NCBI RefSeq assembly: GCF_000455325.1
Contig: NZ_HG322951.1
Coordinates: 3,455,156-3,519,155, forward strand
DNA from: Mycolicibacterium septicum DSM 44393
GTDB lineage: Bacteria; Actinomycetota; Actinomycetes; Mycobacteriales; Mycobacteriaceae
Direction of reading: 5' to 3'
Length of the DNA stretch: 64,000 nucleotides
Part shown: positions 18,655 through 29,651 of the stretch, piece after piece
Layout: each line of letters begins with the position of its first letter
Numbering within the stretch: position 1 is the first letter of the stretch
Translations under genes and position numbers: made by a program
Notes under the pieces: model-generated
Told to the model about the DNA's origin: nothing
What the model saw: the letters and a program-made list of their open reading frames with translations, nothing else
Database searches by the model: none

Positions 18655-19652
18655 CGCCCGAGGCCGCAATGCGGCTGGCCATCGAGCAAGCCGAACAGGT
18701 CAAGGGCTCGACCTACCCGAACCCGCCGGTCGGCGCGGTGATCCTGGACAGTGACGGGCAGATCGCCGGTGTCGGCGGGACGCAACCTGTCGGAGGCCCG
18801 CACGCCGAGGTGATGGCATTGCGGGCGGCGGGGGACCGTGCCAAGGGTGGCACCGCCGTGGTCACCCTGGAACCGTGCAATCACCACGGTCGCACCCCGC
18901 CGTGTGTGGATGCGCTTCTGGCATCAGGGATTTCGGCTGTCACCTTCGCGGTGTCCGATCCCAACCCGGCGGCGGAAGGCGGGGCGCAGCGGCTCGCCGA
19001 GGCCGGCGTCACGGTCAGCGCCGGGGTGCTGGCGGGCGAGGTCGAAAAGGGACCGCTGCGCGAGTGGCTGCACAAGCAGCGCACCGGATTGCCGCATGTC
19101 ACATGGAAATTCGCGACGAGTGTGGACGGCCGCAGCGCCGCCGCCGACGGTTCCAGCCAGTGGATCACGAGTGAGGCCGCCCGCGCGGACGTCCATCGCA
19201 AGCGGGCCGCGGCTGACGCGATCGTGGTGGGTACCGGGACCGTGTTCGTCGACGACCCGACGTTGACGGCGCGCCGGGCCGACGGTTCGCTGACCAGTCA
19301 TCAGCCTCTGCGGGTCGTGGTGGGTATGCGCGAGGTGTCGCCGGACGCCAAGGTGCTCAACGACGATTCGCACACGATGCTGATCCGTACGCATGATCCG
19401 CACGAGGTGATGCGGTCGCTGGGCGACCGGACCGACGTGCTTCTGGAGGGTGGACCGACCCTGGCCGGAGCGTTCCTGCGGGCAGGAGTGGTCAACCGGA
19501 TCTTGGCCTATGTGGCGCCGATACTGCTGGGCGGGCCGATAACTGCGGTCGATGACATCGGGGTGCCGAGCATCACGCACGCGCAGCGGTGGGGGTTCGA
19601 CGGCATCACCGCCATCGGGCCGGATGTTCGCCTGAGTCTGGTACCTAACTGA
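18651..19652 (+). CDS. ribD: Bifunctional riboflavin biosynthesis deaminase/reductase RibD
   Basis: A 333-residue two-domain enzyme carrying out the second and third steps from GTP toward riboflavin (ribG in M. tuberculosis). The N-terminal deaminase has the zinc ligands HAE ([12 protein letters not shown] near 50) and the [12 protein letters not shown] block near 75. The C-terminal NADPH-dependent reductase begins near 150 ([14 protein letters not shown]) and includes [18 protein letters not shown]. Both domains look complete. It closes the fmt-rsmB-rpe-ribD run; the remaining rib genes follow at 22.4-24.9 kb. Confidence 0.95.
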   Translation: MTPEAAMRLAIEQAEQVKGSTYPNPPVGAVILDSDGQIAGVGGTQPVGGPHAEVMALRAAGDRAKGGTAVVTLEPCNHHGRTPPCVDALLASGISAVTFAVSDPNPAAEGGAQRLAEAGVTVSAGVLAGEVEKGPLREWLHKQRTGLPHVTWKFATSVDGRSAAADGSSQWITSEAARADVHRKRAAADAIVVGTGTVFVDDPTLTARRADGSLTSHQPLRVVVGMREVSPDAKVLNDDSHTMLIRTHDPHEVMRSLGDRTDVLLEGGPTLAGAFLRAGVVNRILAYVAPILLGGPITAVDDIGVPSITHAQRWGFDGITAIGPDVRLSLVPN

Positions 19653-19683
19653 TAGTGGGCTCGCAGTAGGTAGCCAGCTGTAG

Positions 19684-19697
19684 TTAGGGTGACCTAA
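19684..19697 (+). promoter_or_regulatory. Iron-box-like palindrome upstream of two small ORFs
   Basis: TTAGGGTGACCTAA contains inverted TTAGG/CCTAA arms. Aligned to the 19-bp mycobacterial IdeR consensus beginning TTAGG, I count 13 matches of 19 over 19684-19702, weaker than typical sites. It lies just upstream of, and would overlap the -35 region of, the hexamer TACGCT at 19700-19705. Confidence 0.3.
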
Positions 19698-19699
19698 GT

Positions 19700-19705
19700 T
19701 ACGCT
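19700..19705 (+). promoter_or_regulatory. -10 element of the first small ORF (leaderless layout)
   Basis: TACGCT, last T 7 bases before the ATG at 19712. Confidence 0.4.
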
Positions 19706-19711
19706 CGTGAA

Positions 19712-19810
19712 ATGCCGGGCATTGTCGGTCATGATCGGTACACTCGTACCAAAGCGCGTTCGCTGCCGAATGTGCGCCGGGTGAACACGAGCAAAGGACG
19801 CGCGCAATGA
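19712..19810 (+). CDS. Candidate small protein, 32 residues
   Basis: ATG at 19712 to TGA at 19808-19810. The product begins MPGIVGHDRYTRTKARS and is basic, with no cysteine and no membrane segment. Support is architectural: a TANNNT hexamer exactly 7 bases upstream, as for the leaderless genes in this window, and a 4-bp ATGA overlap with the next small ORF. I recognise no family. It may be a translated leader peptide that couples translation to the second ORF, or a non-coding artefact. Confidence 0.4.
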   Translation: MPGIVGHDRYTRTKARSLPNVRRVNTSKGRAQ

Positions 19811-19962
19811 CTGCACTGCAGGACTGGCTCCCCATGACGCCATGGACTCCCCGCACGATCCGGGCACTGGTGCGCGCTCCGCTACGCCTCGTGTTGCCCG
19901 GCCGGCCCGATGAGGCCGACCGGGCGCCACGTTTGCTGAGCCCCGGAGTCGAACGCTGCTGA
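19807..19962 (+). CDS. Candidate small protein, 51 residues
   Basis: ATG at 19807, preceded by AAAGGA at about 19794-19799, to the TGA at 19960-19962. The product begins MTALQDWLPMTPWTPRTIRAL and continues with an Arg/Leu/Pro-rich segment; it could form one amphipathic helix. Codon third positions are G/C-rich as in real genes here. It overlaps the preceding 32-residue ORF by four bases (ATGA) and ends six bases before the stop of the convergent P55-type transporter. No family recognised. Confidence 0.42.
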   Translation: MTALQDWLPMTPWTPRTIRALVRAPLRLVLPGRPDEADRAPRLLSPGVERC

Positions 19963-19967
19963 GCCGA

Positions 19968-21641
19968 TCAACTCGATCGATGGCGTCCCGGCGGTTGATC
20001 GGTGCCCTGGACTGCCTGGTCGGCTGACTGGACCGGCAGGACCTCTGTTGGCAGGTACAGCTGCCCCGTCGACGCGTCATCACTCTCACCGGCGCGCGGG
20101 TCCTCGGGAGGACCGGCAGGTTCGTCGACGTGGACGTGCCGTGCGGCGATCAGCAGGCCGAGCACCGCACCCACCACACAGACGATCGCGGTGATCCCGA
20201 AGATGTCGCCGTACATCGACACGTAGGCCTCGCGATAGCGCACCGCTTGCGATGCCAACCGCTCCTGCAGCGACATCTGGCCCGTGTTGGCCGCGGCCGA
20301 CAAGGTGGACAGGTGCTGGTTGAACCGGTACAGGCCCCAGGCCGACAGGCCCGCCATGCCGATCAGCATGCCGATCATCCGGGCGACCACCACGAAGGCC
20401 GAGGCGATGCCGTGCTGTGCGGCAGGCACCACCCGCAACGTGGCCGAGGTGAGCGGAGCGATCACCAGGCCGAGTCCCAGTCCGACGATCGCCAGATCGG
20501 TGTCCAGGACCGGCAGCTTGAACAGGCCCAGGTCGTGGACGGCGTCGAGCACGTCGATCGACCACTGGGTGATCAGCCAGAACCCGCCGGCCGCGATCAT
20601 CAGGCCGACGAACGTGATGATGCGATCCCCGACCCGGGTGGCGATCCAGCCACCGATCAGCGCGCCGATCGGCAGTGCCCCCAGGAACCACAGCAGCAGG
20701 AAGGCAGTCTCGTACTTGTCCTTTCCGAGCACGCCCTGACCGAACAGTTCGACGTTGACCAGCGTGACCATCAGTGCGGCGCCGGTGCACAACGAGGCGG
20801 CAAGCGCGGCCAGGAACGGCAGGAACTTCACGCCCGCGGGTTCGATCAGCCGGGTGCGGGCGAACTTCTCCCACACGAAGAACCCCACGGCCGCCACCAG
20901 CGCACCGATCAGCAGCGGTGGGCCCCACTCGGGGAGCACCTGCTTGCCGTCGGGTTCCGGGTTGTAGAGGCCGACGACGGCCAGGCCCAACGCGATCGCC
21001 AGCAGGATGCCGCCGACGACGTCGACCTTCTCGGGATGGTCGCTCGGATCCTTGCCCGGCAGGCTGAAATGGATCATCACCATGGCGATGAGCGCCAGCG
21101 GCACATTGATCCAGAACACCGCTTGCCAGTGATGGAACACCGCGACAGCGCCGATGCCGTACAGCGGGCCCAGCACGCTGCCGAACTCCTGGGCAGCGCC
21201 GACGCCGCCGAGCACCGCGGCCCGGTTACGTGCGGCCCACAGATCGGCGGCCAGCGCCAGCGTCACGGGAAGTAGCGCGCCGCTGGCGGTGCCCTGCACC
21301 ACGCGGCCGATGACCAGCATGGTCAGGTCGCTCGACAGCGCGGTGATCACCGAGCCGATGGCGAAGCCGGCCAGGCCGACCTGGATCAGCATCTTGCGCC
21401 CGAACCGGTCCGAGGCCCGGCCCAGCAGCGGCATCGCCGCGATGTAGCCCAGCAGGTAACCCGTGATGATCGGTGTGACCTGCTGGATCTTGTTGATCGC
21501 GATACCGACGTCGGACATGATGTCGGTCATGATCGTGACCACGACATAGGTGTCGAGGGCACCGAGCAGCACGGCAAGACTGCCCGCGCTGATCGCGATG
21601 TGGCGGTTGCGGCCGGACCTCACCGACTGCGCGGTCGACAT
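19968..21641 (-). CDS. MFS transporter of the P55 type (DHA2 family)
   Basis: A 557-residue major facilitator with about fourteen membrane segments, the counterpart of M. tuberculosis P55 (Rv1410c) by sequence style and position. N-terminal [12 protein letters not shown] carries the acidic residue typical of helix 1; the loop 2-3 motif reads [12 protein letters not shown]55 works with the lipoprotein LprG in exporting triacylglycerides and affects drug resistance and envelope integrity. Its ATG overlaps the lprG stop by one base (TGATG), so expression is coupled. The C-terminal 50 residues are hydrophilic and acidic. Confidence 0.92.
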   Translation of the reverse strand: MSTAQSVRSGRNRHIAISAGSLAVLLGALDTYVVVTIMTDIMSDVGIAINKIQQVTPIITGYLLGYIAAMPLLGRASDRFGRKMLIQVGLAGFAIGSVITALSSDLTMLVIGRVVQGTASGALLPVTLALAADLWAARNRAAVLGGVGAAQEFGSVLGPLYGIGAVAVFHHWQAVFWINVPLALIAMVMIHFSLPGKDPSDHPEKVDVVGGILLAIALGLAVVGLYNPEPDGKQVLPEWGPPLLIGALVAAVGFFVWEKFARTRLIEPAGVKFLPFLAALAASLCTGAALMVTLVNVELFGQGVLGKDKYETAFLLLWFLGALPIGALIGGWIATRVGDRIITFVGLMIAAGGFWLITQWSIDVLDAVHDLGLFKLPVLDTDLAIVGLGLGLVIAPLTSATLRVVPAAQHGIASAFVVVARMIGMLIGMAGLSAWGLYRFNQHLSTLSAAANTGQMSLQERLASQAVRYREAYVSMYGDIFGITAIVCVVGAVLGLLIAARHVHVDEPAGPPEDPRAGESDDASTGQLYLPTEVLPVQSADQAVQGTDQPPGRHRSS

Positions 21642-22360
21642 CAGGAAGCGGGCTTGGTGACGGTGACCTGCTTGCCCCAGTCAGACAGGGTCATGGTGAC
21701 GCTGTTTCCGGGCGTGGGTTCAAGCTTGGCCTGCAGCAGGGTGTGGTTCCCGTCCTCGGTGATCCAGGCGGTTCCCGGGACCGGGCCCTCGGCCTTGAGC
21801 TGCGGGGCGATCTTGTTGACCGCGTCGGCGCTGACGGTGCCGGTCACCCGGACCGCCTCCGTGCCGCCGACGGACTCACGGCCGTCGGCCTTGGGGTCGC
21901 TGAAGTTCGCCAGCACGTTGGCCAGGCCGTTGTCGGGGTTCAGGATCGCCGAGATGTCGTAGATGTTCGTGGCGGGCCCGTAGTTGGACAGCGGGTCGCC
22001 CGGGGTCAGCGCCGCGTACAGATCGCCGCCGGCCACCACGAACTTCGCGTCGGCCAGCTTCTGGCCCGCGAACAGCAGGTCGGCGGTGCCTTCGGCAGCC
22101 ACCTCGGGTGTGTTGGTCAGGTCACCGTCGAGCTTCTCCACGGGAAGACCCTTGATGGTGCCCTGCACGGTGAGCAGCAGATGCACGCTCTGCTGGGCCT
22201 TGGTGCTGGCCGAGGACTCCTGCAGTAGCTGGGCGGCGTCGGGCAGCGGGGCGTTCGACTTCTCCGAGGACGAAGACGACGAGCAGCCGGCCACGAGGGC
22301 GGCCGCTGCGAAGAGAATTGCGAGTAAGGACTGGACTGCGAAGCGTGGGCGCGTCTGCAT
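21641..22360 (-). CDS. lprG: Lipoprotein LprG
   Basis: A 239-residue cell-envelope lipoprotein of the LppX/LprG family. The signal peptide ends in the lipobox LVAGC with cysteine 26, followed by a Ser-rich linker. The mature domain ([48 protein letters not shown]) matches the half-barrel that binds triacylated lipids. The ATG at 22360 is 7 bases after minus-strand TACGAT and needs no ribosome-binding site. It is first in the lprG-P55 operon and divergent from ribE. Confidence 0.93.
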   Translation of the reverse strand: MQTRPRFAVQSLLAILFAAAALVAGCSSSSSSEKSNAPLPDAAQLLQESSASTKAQQSVHLLLTVQGTIKGLPVEKLDGDLTNTPEVAAEGTADLLFAGQKLADAKFVVAGGDLYAALTPGDPLSNYGPATNIYDISAILNPDNGLANVLANFSDPKADGRESVGGTEAVRVTGTVSADAVNKIAPQLKAEGPVPGTAWITEDGNHTLLQAKLEPTPGNSVTMTLSDWGKQVTVTKPAS

Positions 22361-22366
22361 TACTGC

Positions 22367-22372
22367 ATCGTA
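22367..22372 (-). promoter_or_regulatory. -10 element of lprG (leaderless layout)
   Basis: Minus-strand TACGAT, last T 7 bases before the lprG ATG. Confidence 0.5.
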
Positions 22373-22420
22373 GAGGCTCGCGGCAGCCGGGCGTTTTCTC
22401 CAACTCGTACTCGGTCCGAA

Positions 22421-22426
22421 TAGTCT
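22421..22426 (+). promoter_or_regulatory. -10 element of ribE (leaderless layout)
   Basis: TAGTCT, last T 8 bases before the ribE GTG at 22434. No space for an FMN riboswitch exists between it and the start codon. Confidence 0.5.
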
Positions 22427-22433
22427 GGTCGGC

Positions 22434-23033
22434 GTGTTCACCGGAATCGTTGAAGAGCTGGGTGTCCTGGTCGACAAGGCGGAGCTGACGGATGCCGCCC
22501 GATTCACCATCCGCGGCCCCGTGGTCACCGCCGACGCCGGTCACGGCGACTCGATCGCCGTGAACGGGGTCTGTCTGACCGTGGTGGACGTGCTGCCCGA
22601 CGGAGCGTTCACCGCCGACGTCATGGGGGAGACGCTGAACCGGTCGAGCCTGGGTGGGGTCGGGGTGGGCAGCCAGGTCAACCTGGAGCGGGCCGCCGCG
22701 GTCAACAGCCGCCTCGGCGGCCACATCGTGCAGGGCCACGTGGACGGCACCGGCACTGTGATCTCCCGCACGCCTTTCGATCACTGGGAAGTGGTCCGCA
22801 TCGGCCTGCCCGCCGCGCTGTCGCGCTATGTCGTCGAGAAGGGCTCGATCACCGTCGACGGGGTGTCGTTGACGGTGTCCGCGGTGGGTGACGACTGGTT
22901 CGAGGTGTCGCTGATCCCCACCACGCGTGAGCTCACCACGCTGGGTCAGGCGGACGTCGGGACGACGGTCAATCTGGAGGTGGACATCATCGCCAAATAC
23001 GTGGAACGGCTGATGGCCGGGCCCGGTGAGTAA
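22434..23033 (+). CDS. ribE: Riboflavin synthase, alpha chain
   Basis: A 199-residue enzyme that dismutates two 6,7-dimethyl-8-ribityllumazines into riboflavin (called ribC in M. tuberculosis). The canonical N-terminus [10 protein letters not shown] confirms the GTG at 22434. Two tandem lumazine-binding barrels are visible, each with its conserved signature: [13 protein letters not shown] near 40 and [14 protein letters not shown] near 137; [12 protein letters not shown] lies between them. First gene of the ribE-ribBA-ribH run and divergent from lprG. Confidence 0.96.
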   Translation: MFTGIVEELGVLVDKAELTDAARFTIRGPVVTADAGHGDSIAVNGVCLTVVDVLPDGAFTADVMGETLNRSSLGGVGVGSQVNLERAAAVNSRLGGHIVQGHVDGTGTVISRTPFDHWEVVRIGLPAALSRYVVEKGSITVDGVSLTVSAVGDDWFEVSLIPTTRELTTLGQADVGTTVNLEVDIIAKYVERLMAGPGE

Positions 23034-23131
23034 GAGCTGGCAATAACCGCTGGATTTCGGTGGTTCATACTGGAGTCGGCGATTGGTCCCGCATTGGGGG
23101 ACCTGTCATTAGAACAGGCAAGGTGGCGCAG

Positions 23132-24936
<1,805 letters not shown>

Positions 24937-24943
24937 CCGAGAG

Positions 24944-25396
24944 ATGACTGCAGAAACCTGGGATATAGACATCCGGCCTTACCGGACACCGTATTTCGCC
25001 TACGGTGCGGCGCTGATCATCTTCCTGGCGCACGTTGCGGTCGGCGTGTTGCTGAAGGTCGGGTCCACCGGCGTGGTCTTCCAGACCTCCGATCAGGTGG
25101 CAATCGCCTTGCTGGGAGCCATCATCGGCGGCGTCGTGCTGTTGTTCGCGCGGCCGCGGCTGCGGGTCGGCCCGTCGGGTGTGGCCGTCCGGAATCTGAT
25201 CAGTTTCAAGGTGATTCCCTGGTCCGAGGCCCTCAGTGTGTCGTTCCCGGTCGGCGCCCGCTGGGCCCGGTTGAACCTGCCCGACGACGAGTACATCCCG
25301 CTGATGGCGATCCAGGCGATCGACAAGGACCGTGCGGTCAAGGCGATGGACGAGGTCCGGGACCTGATCGACCGCTACCGCTCAAATCTCGTCTGA
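24944..25396 (+). CDS. PH-domain membrane protein
   Basis: A 150-residue membrane protein matching the position of Rv1417 in M. tuberculosis. Two hydrophobic helices (about 17-38 and 48-70) are followed by a compact domain, LRVGPSGVAVRNLISFKVIPWSEALSV-like, typical of the bacterial PH-like fold seen in actinobacterial membrane proteins. It follows ribH by seven bases and probably belongs to the riboflavin transcript, but no role in flavin metabolism is established. Convergent with ggt. Confidence 0.85.
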   Translation: MTAETWDIDIRPYRTPYFAYGAALIIFLAHVAVGVLLKVGSTGVVFQTSDQVAIALLGAIIGGVVLLFARPRLRVGPSGVAVRNLISFKVIPWSEALSVSFPVGARWARLNLPDDEYIPLMAIQAIDKDRAVKAMDEVRDLIDRYRSNLV

Positions 25397-25406
25397 CACC
25401 GCAGGA

Positions 25407-27464
25407 TCAGCCGGCATCGCCCAGCACCAGGCCCTCGCGGCGTGGGTCGGCTCCGCCGATCCAGCCCGACGGAGTTCGCACCAGGGCTGAGAGCCCACTG
25501 GACTGATCGGCCAGCGACACCTGATGGCCGAGTGCCCGCAGGCCCTCGACCAGCTGATCACGGTCTCCGTTGGCGACCGTGTCGACCAACGGGTGCTCAC
25601 CTCCGACGTTGGTCACGGGGGTGTTGGCCGCGCCGAAGTCGATCATCGACACCGCCTGTTGCGGATCCAGGTTCCAATCCATGATGCCGACAAGAGTTTT
25701 CACGACGTACTGGATGATCACCGAGCCGCCGGGGGAGCCGACGACCGCGTACAGGGGGCCCCGTTGCGGCCCCGTCTTGTCGAACACCAGCGTCGGCGCC
25801 ATCGTGCTGCGGGGCCGCTTGCCGGGCTGAACCCGGTTGGGTACGGGATGGCCTTCGGCGCTGGTCGGCTCGGCGGAGAAGTCGGTGAGCTGGTTGTTGA
25901 GCAGGAATCCGTCGACCATGTGGAACGAACCGAAGGCGGACTCGATCGTGGTGGTCAGTGACGCCGCATTGCCGTGGCTGTCGATCACGCTGATCTGGCT
26001 GGTGCCGTGCTCGGGCGGCGGCGGGATGGTCATCGGCGGGGCGAAGTCCCCGGGCGCGGCGGTGCCCATCGTGTGGTTGCGCGATATAAGCGCGGCGCGG
26101 CCGGTCAGGTAGGCGCCGCCGAGCAGCGTCTCGGGCGACCCGCCGGGCAGCGGGACGAAATCGGTGTCGGCGACGTAGCGATCACGGTCGGCGTAGGCGA
26201 GGCGCTCGGCCTCCGAGATCAGGTGCACCCCGGTCACCGATGGGTGCCCGCCGTTGAGGTCGACGCGAACCGGCTTGTAATCGCTCATCGGGAAGTGCTC
26301 GAGGATGCCGAGGGTGGCGGCCACCGCGATGCCGCCCGACGACGGCGGTGGCATACCGCAGACCTCGCGACCGCGGTAGGTGGTGCACACGGGATCGCGG
26401 TGTTTGACGGTGTAGCCGGCGAGATCCTGTTCGGTCATGACGCTCGGTGTGCGGCCGCCGCTGATATCGGTCGCGGCCGCCACGACAGCGTGGGCGATGT
26501 CGCCGGTGTAGAAGGCCTGAGCCCCCTCGGATGCGATGGCGCCCAGGGTTTTCGCGTAGGCGGGGTTGGTCATGCGGGTGCCCACCGGCTTGGGGCTGCC
26601 GTCGGGGTTGAGGAAGTAGCCGGCGGCGGCGGGATCCAGCCGGAGCTGGGCGTCGGCGTCGTCGATGGCCGCGGCCAGGCGCGGGCTGACGTCGAACCCC
26701 TTGTCGGCCAGCGACACGGCCGGGTCGAAGAGGTCGCGCCAGGCCTTCTTGCCGTACTGGTGGTGCACGTCGTCGAGCAGCCGCACGATGCCCGGCACCC
26801 CGATCGAGCGGCCCGATGCCCGGGCGTCGGGTTTGGGGACGGTGCGGTCTGTCTCCGACACCCAGCGCAGGTAGTTCTCGGTCGCCGCGGCCGGTGCGGT
26901 CTCACGTCCGTCATAGGCGCGCACCGCGTTGCCTGCCGCGTCGTAGTAGAGCAGGAAGCCGCCGCCGCCGATCCCAGAGGACTGGGGCTCGACGAGACCG
27001 AGCACGGCCTGTGCGGTCACCAGTGCGTCGGCAGCCGTGCCGCCGTCGCGCAGCACCTTGCAGGCGGCTTCGGTGGCCAGTGGATTGGCGGTGGCCACCG
27101 CGTAGGTGGCGGTGCGGACGGCTGTCATGTCGCTGCGGTAGCCGGTGCCGATCTCGGGGTTGGTCGCGAGGTCGCGGGTCGTCGGCGGTGCCGACGGTTG
27201 GGCCGGGGTCGGCGGTGCCGACGGTTGGGCCGGGGTCGGCGGTGCCGACGGTTGGGCCGGGGTCGGCGGTGCCGACGGTTGGGCCGGGGGAGCCGGTGGC
27301 GGTGCTTGAGGAGGTTTGGGCGACGGGGTCCCGTTGGAAACGATCTGGCACGGGCCGGCATCGGTCCTCGCCGGGCGCCGACTGCCGTCGGAGCATCCGG
27401 CAAGGATCACTGCGACGACACTGAGCAGCGCGATGACCGAACGGGTGGACGCCAGCAACCGCAC
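25407..27464 (-). CDS. ggt: Gamma-glutamyltransferase, lipoprotein form
   Basis: A 685-residue gamma-glutamyl transpeptidase/hydrolase proenzyme. A signal peptide with lipobox ILAGC (cysteine 24) is followed by a Pro-rich linker of four 9-residue repeats (about 58-95), then the enzyme: [12 protein letters not shown] and [13 protein letters not shown] near 145-170. The nucleophile threonine at the autoprocessing site lies in [17 protein letters not shown], and the oxyanion motif GSPGG follows. It should cleave glutathione-like gamma-glutamyl bonds at the cell surface. The GTG at 27464 has no ribosome-binding site but lies 7 bases after minus-strand TACCGT. Confidence 0.9.
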   Translation of the reverse strand: MRLLASTRSVIALLSVVAVILAGCSDGSRRPARTDAGPCQIVSNGTPSPKPPQAPPPAPPAQPSAPPTPAQPSAPPTPAQPSAPPTPAQPSAPPTTRDLATNPEIGTGYRSDMTAVRTATYAVATANPLATEAACKVLRDGGTAADALVTAQAVLGLVEPQSSGIGGGGFLLYYDAAGNAVRAYDGRETAPAAATENYLRWVSETDRTVPKPDARASGRSIGVPGIVRLLDDVHHQYGKKAWRDLFDPAVSLADKGFDVSPRLAAAIDDADAQLRLDPAAAGYFLNPDGSPKPVGTRMTNPAYAKTLGAIASEGAQAFYTGDIAHAVVAAATDISGGRTPSVMTEQDLAGYTVKHRDPVCTTYRGREVCGMPPPSSGGIAVAATLGILEHFPMSDYKPVRVDLNGGHPSVTGVHLISEAERLAYADRDRYVADTDFVPLPGGSPETLLGGAYLTGRAALISRNHTMGTAAPGDFAPPMTIPPPPEHGTSQISVIDSHGNAASLTTTIESAFGSFHMVDGFLLNNQLTDFSAEPTSAEGHPVPNRVQPGKRPRSTMAPTLVFDKTGPQRGPLYAVVGSPGGSVIIQYVVKTLVGIMDWNLDPQQAVSMIDFGAANTPVTNVGGEHPLVDTVANGDRDQLVEGLRALGHQVSLADQSSGLSALVRTPSGWIGGADPRREGLVLGDAG
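27181..27288. repeat. Four perfect 27-bp tandem repeats in ggt
   Basis: The unit, GTCGGCGGTGCCGACGGTTG plus GGCCGGG on the plus strand, occurs four times without mismatch, starting at 27181, 27208, 27235 and 27262. On the coding strand each encodes a Pro-rich nonapeptide (PAQPSAPPT). It forms the linker between the lipid anchor and the catalytic domain; perfect identity suggests recent expansion. Confidence 0.95.
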
Positions 27465-27470
27465 AGTTCG

Positions 27471-27476
27471 ACGGTA
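27471..27476 (-). promoter_or_regulatory. -10 element of ggt (leaderless layout)
   Basis: Minus-strand TACCGT, last T 7 bases before the ggt GTG. Only 25 bases separate it from the uvrC -10 element on the other strand. Confidence 0.45.
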
Positions 27477-27501
27477 GCGGAGTTCCGTCGGATCGCGGCA
27501 G

Positions 27502-27507
27502 TAACCT
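27502..27507 (+). promoter_or_regulatory. -10 element of uvrC (leaderless layout)
   Basis: TAACCT, last T 8 bases before the uvrC GTG at 27515. Confidence 0.45.
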
Positions 27508-27514
27508 GGAAACC

Positions 27515-29614
27515 GTGCCCGATCCAGCGACGTACCGGCCGGCGCCCGGATCGATACCAGTGGAGCCGGGCGTGTACCGGTTCCGGGACCCGCACGGCCG
27601 GGTCATCTATGTCGGTAAAGCCAAGAGCCTGCGCAGCCGGCTGACGTCGTACTTCTCCGATATCGCGAGCCTGGCGCCGCGCACCCGGCAGATGGTGATG
27701 ACGGCGGGCAGTGTCGAGTGGACCGTGGTCACCACCGAGGTCGAGGCACTCCAGCTGGAGTACAACTGGATCAAGGAATTCGATCCACGCTTCAACATCC
27801 GTTACCGCGACGACAAGACGTACCCGGTGCTGGCGGTCACGCTCAACGAGGAGTACCCGCGGTTGATGGTGTATCGCGGGCCCCGGCGCAAGGGGGTGCG
27901 GTACTTCGGCCCCTATTCGCATGCGTGGGCGATCCGGGAGACGCTCGACCTGCTGACCCGGGTGTTTCCCGCCAGAACATGTTCCGCGGGAGTGTTCAAG
28001 CGGCACAGGCAGATCGACCGTCCGTGCCTGCTCGGCTACATCGACAAGTGCTCGGCGCCGTGCATCGGCCGGGTCAGTGCCGAGGAACACCGGCGCATCG
28101 TGCTCGATTTCTGCGATTTCCTGTCGGGCAAGACCGACCGGTTGGCCCGCGACATGGAGCAGCAGATGATGGCGGCCGCCGAGGAGCTGGACTTCGAGCG
28201 GGCCGCCCGGCTGCGTGATGACATCGCCGCGCTCAAACGTGCGCTGGAGAAACAGGCCGTGGTGCTCGGCGACGGCACCGACGCTGACGTGGTGGCGTTC
28301 GCCGATGACGATCTCGAGGCGGCCGTGCAGGTGTTCCACGTACGTGGTGGCCGGGTGCGGGGTCAGCGAGGCTGGATCGTCGAGAAGTCCGGTGACCCAG
28401 AACAATCCGGTCAGGAGCATCTGGTCGAGCAGTTCCTCACCCAGTTCTACGGCGAGCAGGCCGAACTCGGCGGGGCGGCCGACGAGGCGACCAACCCGGT
28501 GCCGCGGGAGGTTCTGGTGCCGGTGCTGCCGCCGAATGCCGAACAGCTGGCGGCGTGGTTGTCGGGGCTTCGCGGTTCGCGGGTGAGCCTGCGGGTGCCG
28601 GTGCGCGGTGACAAACGCACGCTGGCCGAGACTGTCGCGCGCAATGCGCACGAGGCGCTGGCCCAGCACAAGCTCAAGCGGGCCGGCGACTTCAACGCGA
28701 GATCAGAAGCGCTGCAGAGCATTCAGGATTCGCTCGGCCTGGCCGATGCGCCGTTGCGGATCGAATGCGTGGACATCAGCCACGTGCAGGGCACCGATGT
28801 GGTCGCCTCGCTCGTGGTGTTCGAGGACGGTTTGCCGCGGAAGTCGGACTACCGGCACTATGCGATCCGTGAGGCTGCCGGCGAGGGACGTTCGGATGAC
28901 GTCGCCTCGATCGCCGAGGTGACGCGACGCCGTTTTCTGCGGCACGTGAGCGATGTGCAGCCCGAGCCGGGCACCGAGCAGCGTCCGCGCCGGTTCGCCT
29001 ATCCGCCCAACCTGTTCGTGGTGGACGGCGGTGCCCCGCAGGTCAACGCGGCGGCCGCGGTCCTCGACGAGCTCGGTGTCACCGACGTCGCGGTGATCGG
29101 GCTGGCCAAGCGACTCGAAGAGGTGTGGGTGCCTGCCGAGCCTGATCCGGTGATCTTCCCGCGCAACAGCGAAGGGCTGTATCTGTTGCAACGCGTGCGC
29201 GACGAGGCACACCGGTTCGCGATCAGCTACCACCGCAGCAAGCGGTCCAAGCGGATGACCGCGTCGGCACTCGACTCGGTGCGTGGTCTGGGCGAACAGC
29301 GGCGCAAGGCATTGGTGACGCATTTCGGCTCGGTGGCGCGGCTCAAGGACGCCACCGTGGAGGAGATCACCGCGGTGCCTGGGATCGGTGTGGCGACGGC
29401 GAAGGCCGTCCTGGCTGCGCTCGGCGGCGAGCCGCCAATCGAGCCCGGCGGCGAGCCGCCAATCGAGCCCAGCGGCGAGCCGCCGGTGGAGCCAACGAGC
29501 GCGCCGCCATCGGCCCACAGCGATGGCCCGCGAAGTGAGAACAGCGCCGGACTGGGCGATTCAGGGGCGCCCGCAACGGTTATCGAGGATGATCGAGGCA
29601 GGGTGTCGGGATGA
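27515..29614 (+). CDS. uvrC: UvrABC excinuclease subunit C
   Basis: A 699-residue nucleotide-excision-repair nuclease that cuts on both sides of a lesion. Domains in order: GIY-YIG (about 12-95; [20 protein letters not shown]), UvrB-binding UVR motif near 215-240 ([15 protein letters not shown]), the RNase-H-like second nuclease starting near [11 protein letters not shown] (415), and the helix-hairpin-helix pair ([18 protein letters not shown] and [16 protein letters not shown], 588-635). About 60 residues of Pro/Glu-rich tail follow, partly made of 24-bp repeats; this exceeds the usual UvrC length. The rapZ-cuvA-whiA cluster follows. Confidence 0.96.
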   Translation: MPDPATYRPAPGSIPVEPGVYRFRDPHGRVIYVGKAKSLRSRLTSYFSDIASLAPRTRQMVMTAGSVEWTVVTTEVEALQLEYNWIKEFDPRFNIRYRDDKTYPVLAVTLNEEYPRLMVYRGPRRKGVRYFGPYSHAWAIRETLDLLTRVFPARTCSAGVFKRHRQIDRPCLLGYIDKCSAPCIGRVSAEEHRRIVLDFCDFLSGKTDRLARDMEQQMMAAAEELDFERAARLRDDIAALKRALEKQAVVLGDGTDADVVAFADDDLEAAVQVFHVRGGRVRGQRGWIVEKSGDPEQSGQEHLVEQFLTQFYGEQAELGGAADEATNPVPREVLVPVLPPNAEQLAAWLSGLRGSRVSLRVPVRGDKRTLAETVARNAHEALAQHKLKRAGDFNARSEALQSIQDSLGLADAPLRIECVDISHVQGTDVVASLVVFEDGLPRKSDYRHYAIREAAGEGRSDDVASIAEVTRRRFLRHVSDVQPEPGTEQRPRRFAYPPNLFVVDGGAPQVNAAAAVLDELGVTDVAVIGLAKRLEEVWVPAEPDPVIFPRNSEGLYLLQRVRDEAHRFAISYHRSKRSKRMTASALDSVRGLGEQRRKALVTHFGSVARLKDATVEEITAVPGIGVATAKAVLAALGGEPPIEPGGEPPIEPSGEPPVEPTSAPPSAHSDGPRSENSAGLGDSGAPATVIEDDRGRVSG
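29423..29494 (+). repeat. Three 24-bp tandem repeats in the uvrC tail
   Basis: The units at 29423-29446, 29447-29470 and 29471-29494 encode [16 protein letters not shown] and SGEPPVEP. The first two are identical; the third has diverged at a few positions. They lie after the second helix-hairpin-helix and so outside the conserved fold. Confidence 0.9.
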
Positions 29615-29651
29615 CGGGTAACGGGGACATGAGTAGCCAGGCGGATCGCGC

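Noticed and set aside
22373..22433. FMN riboswitch upstream of ribE
   Set aside because: The space is far too short and the -10 element ends 8 bases before the start codon; no conserved riboswitch helices are present.
27181..29494. CRISPR-like array from the ggt and uvrC repeats
   Set aside because: The repeats are tandem, in frame, without spacers and lie within coding sequence.
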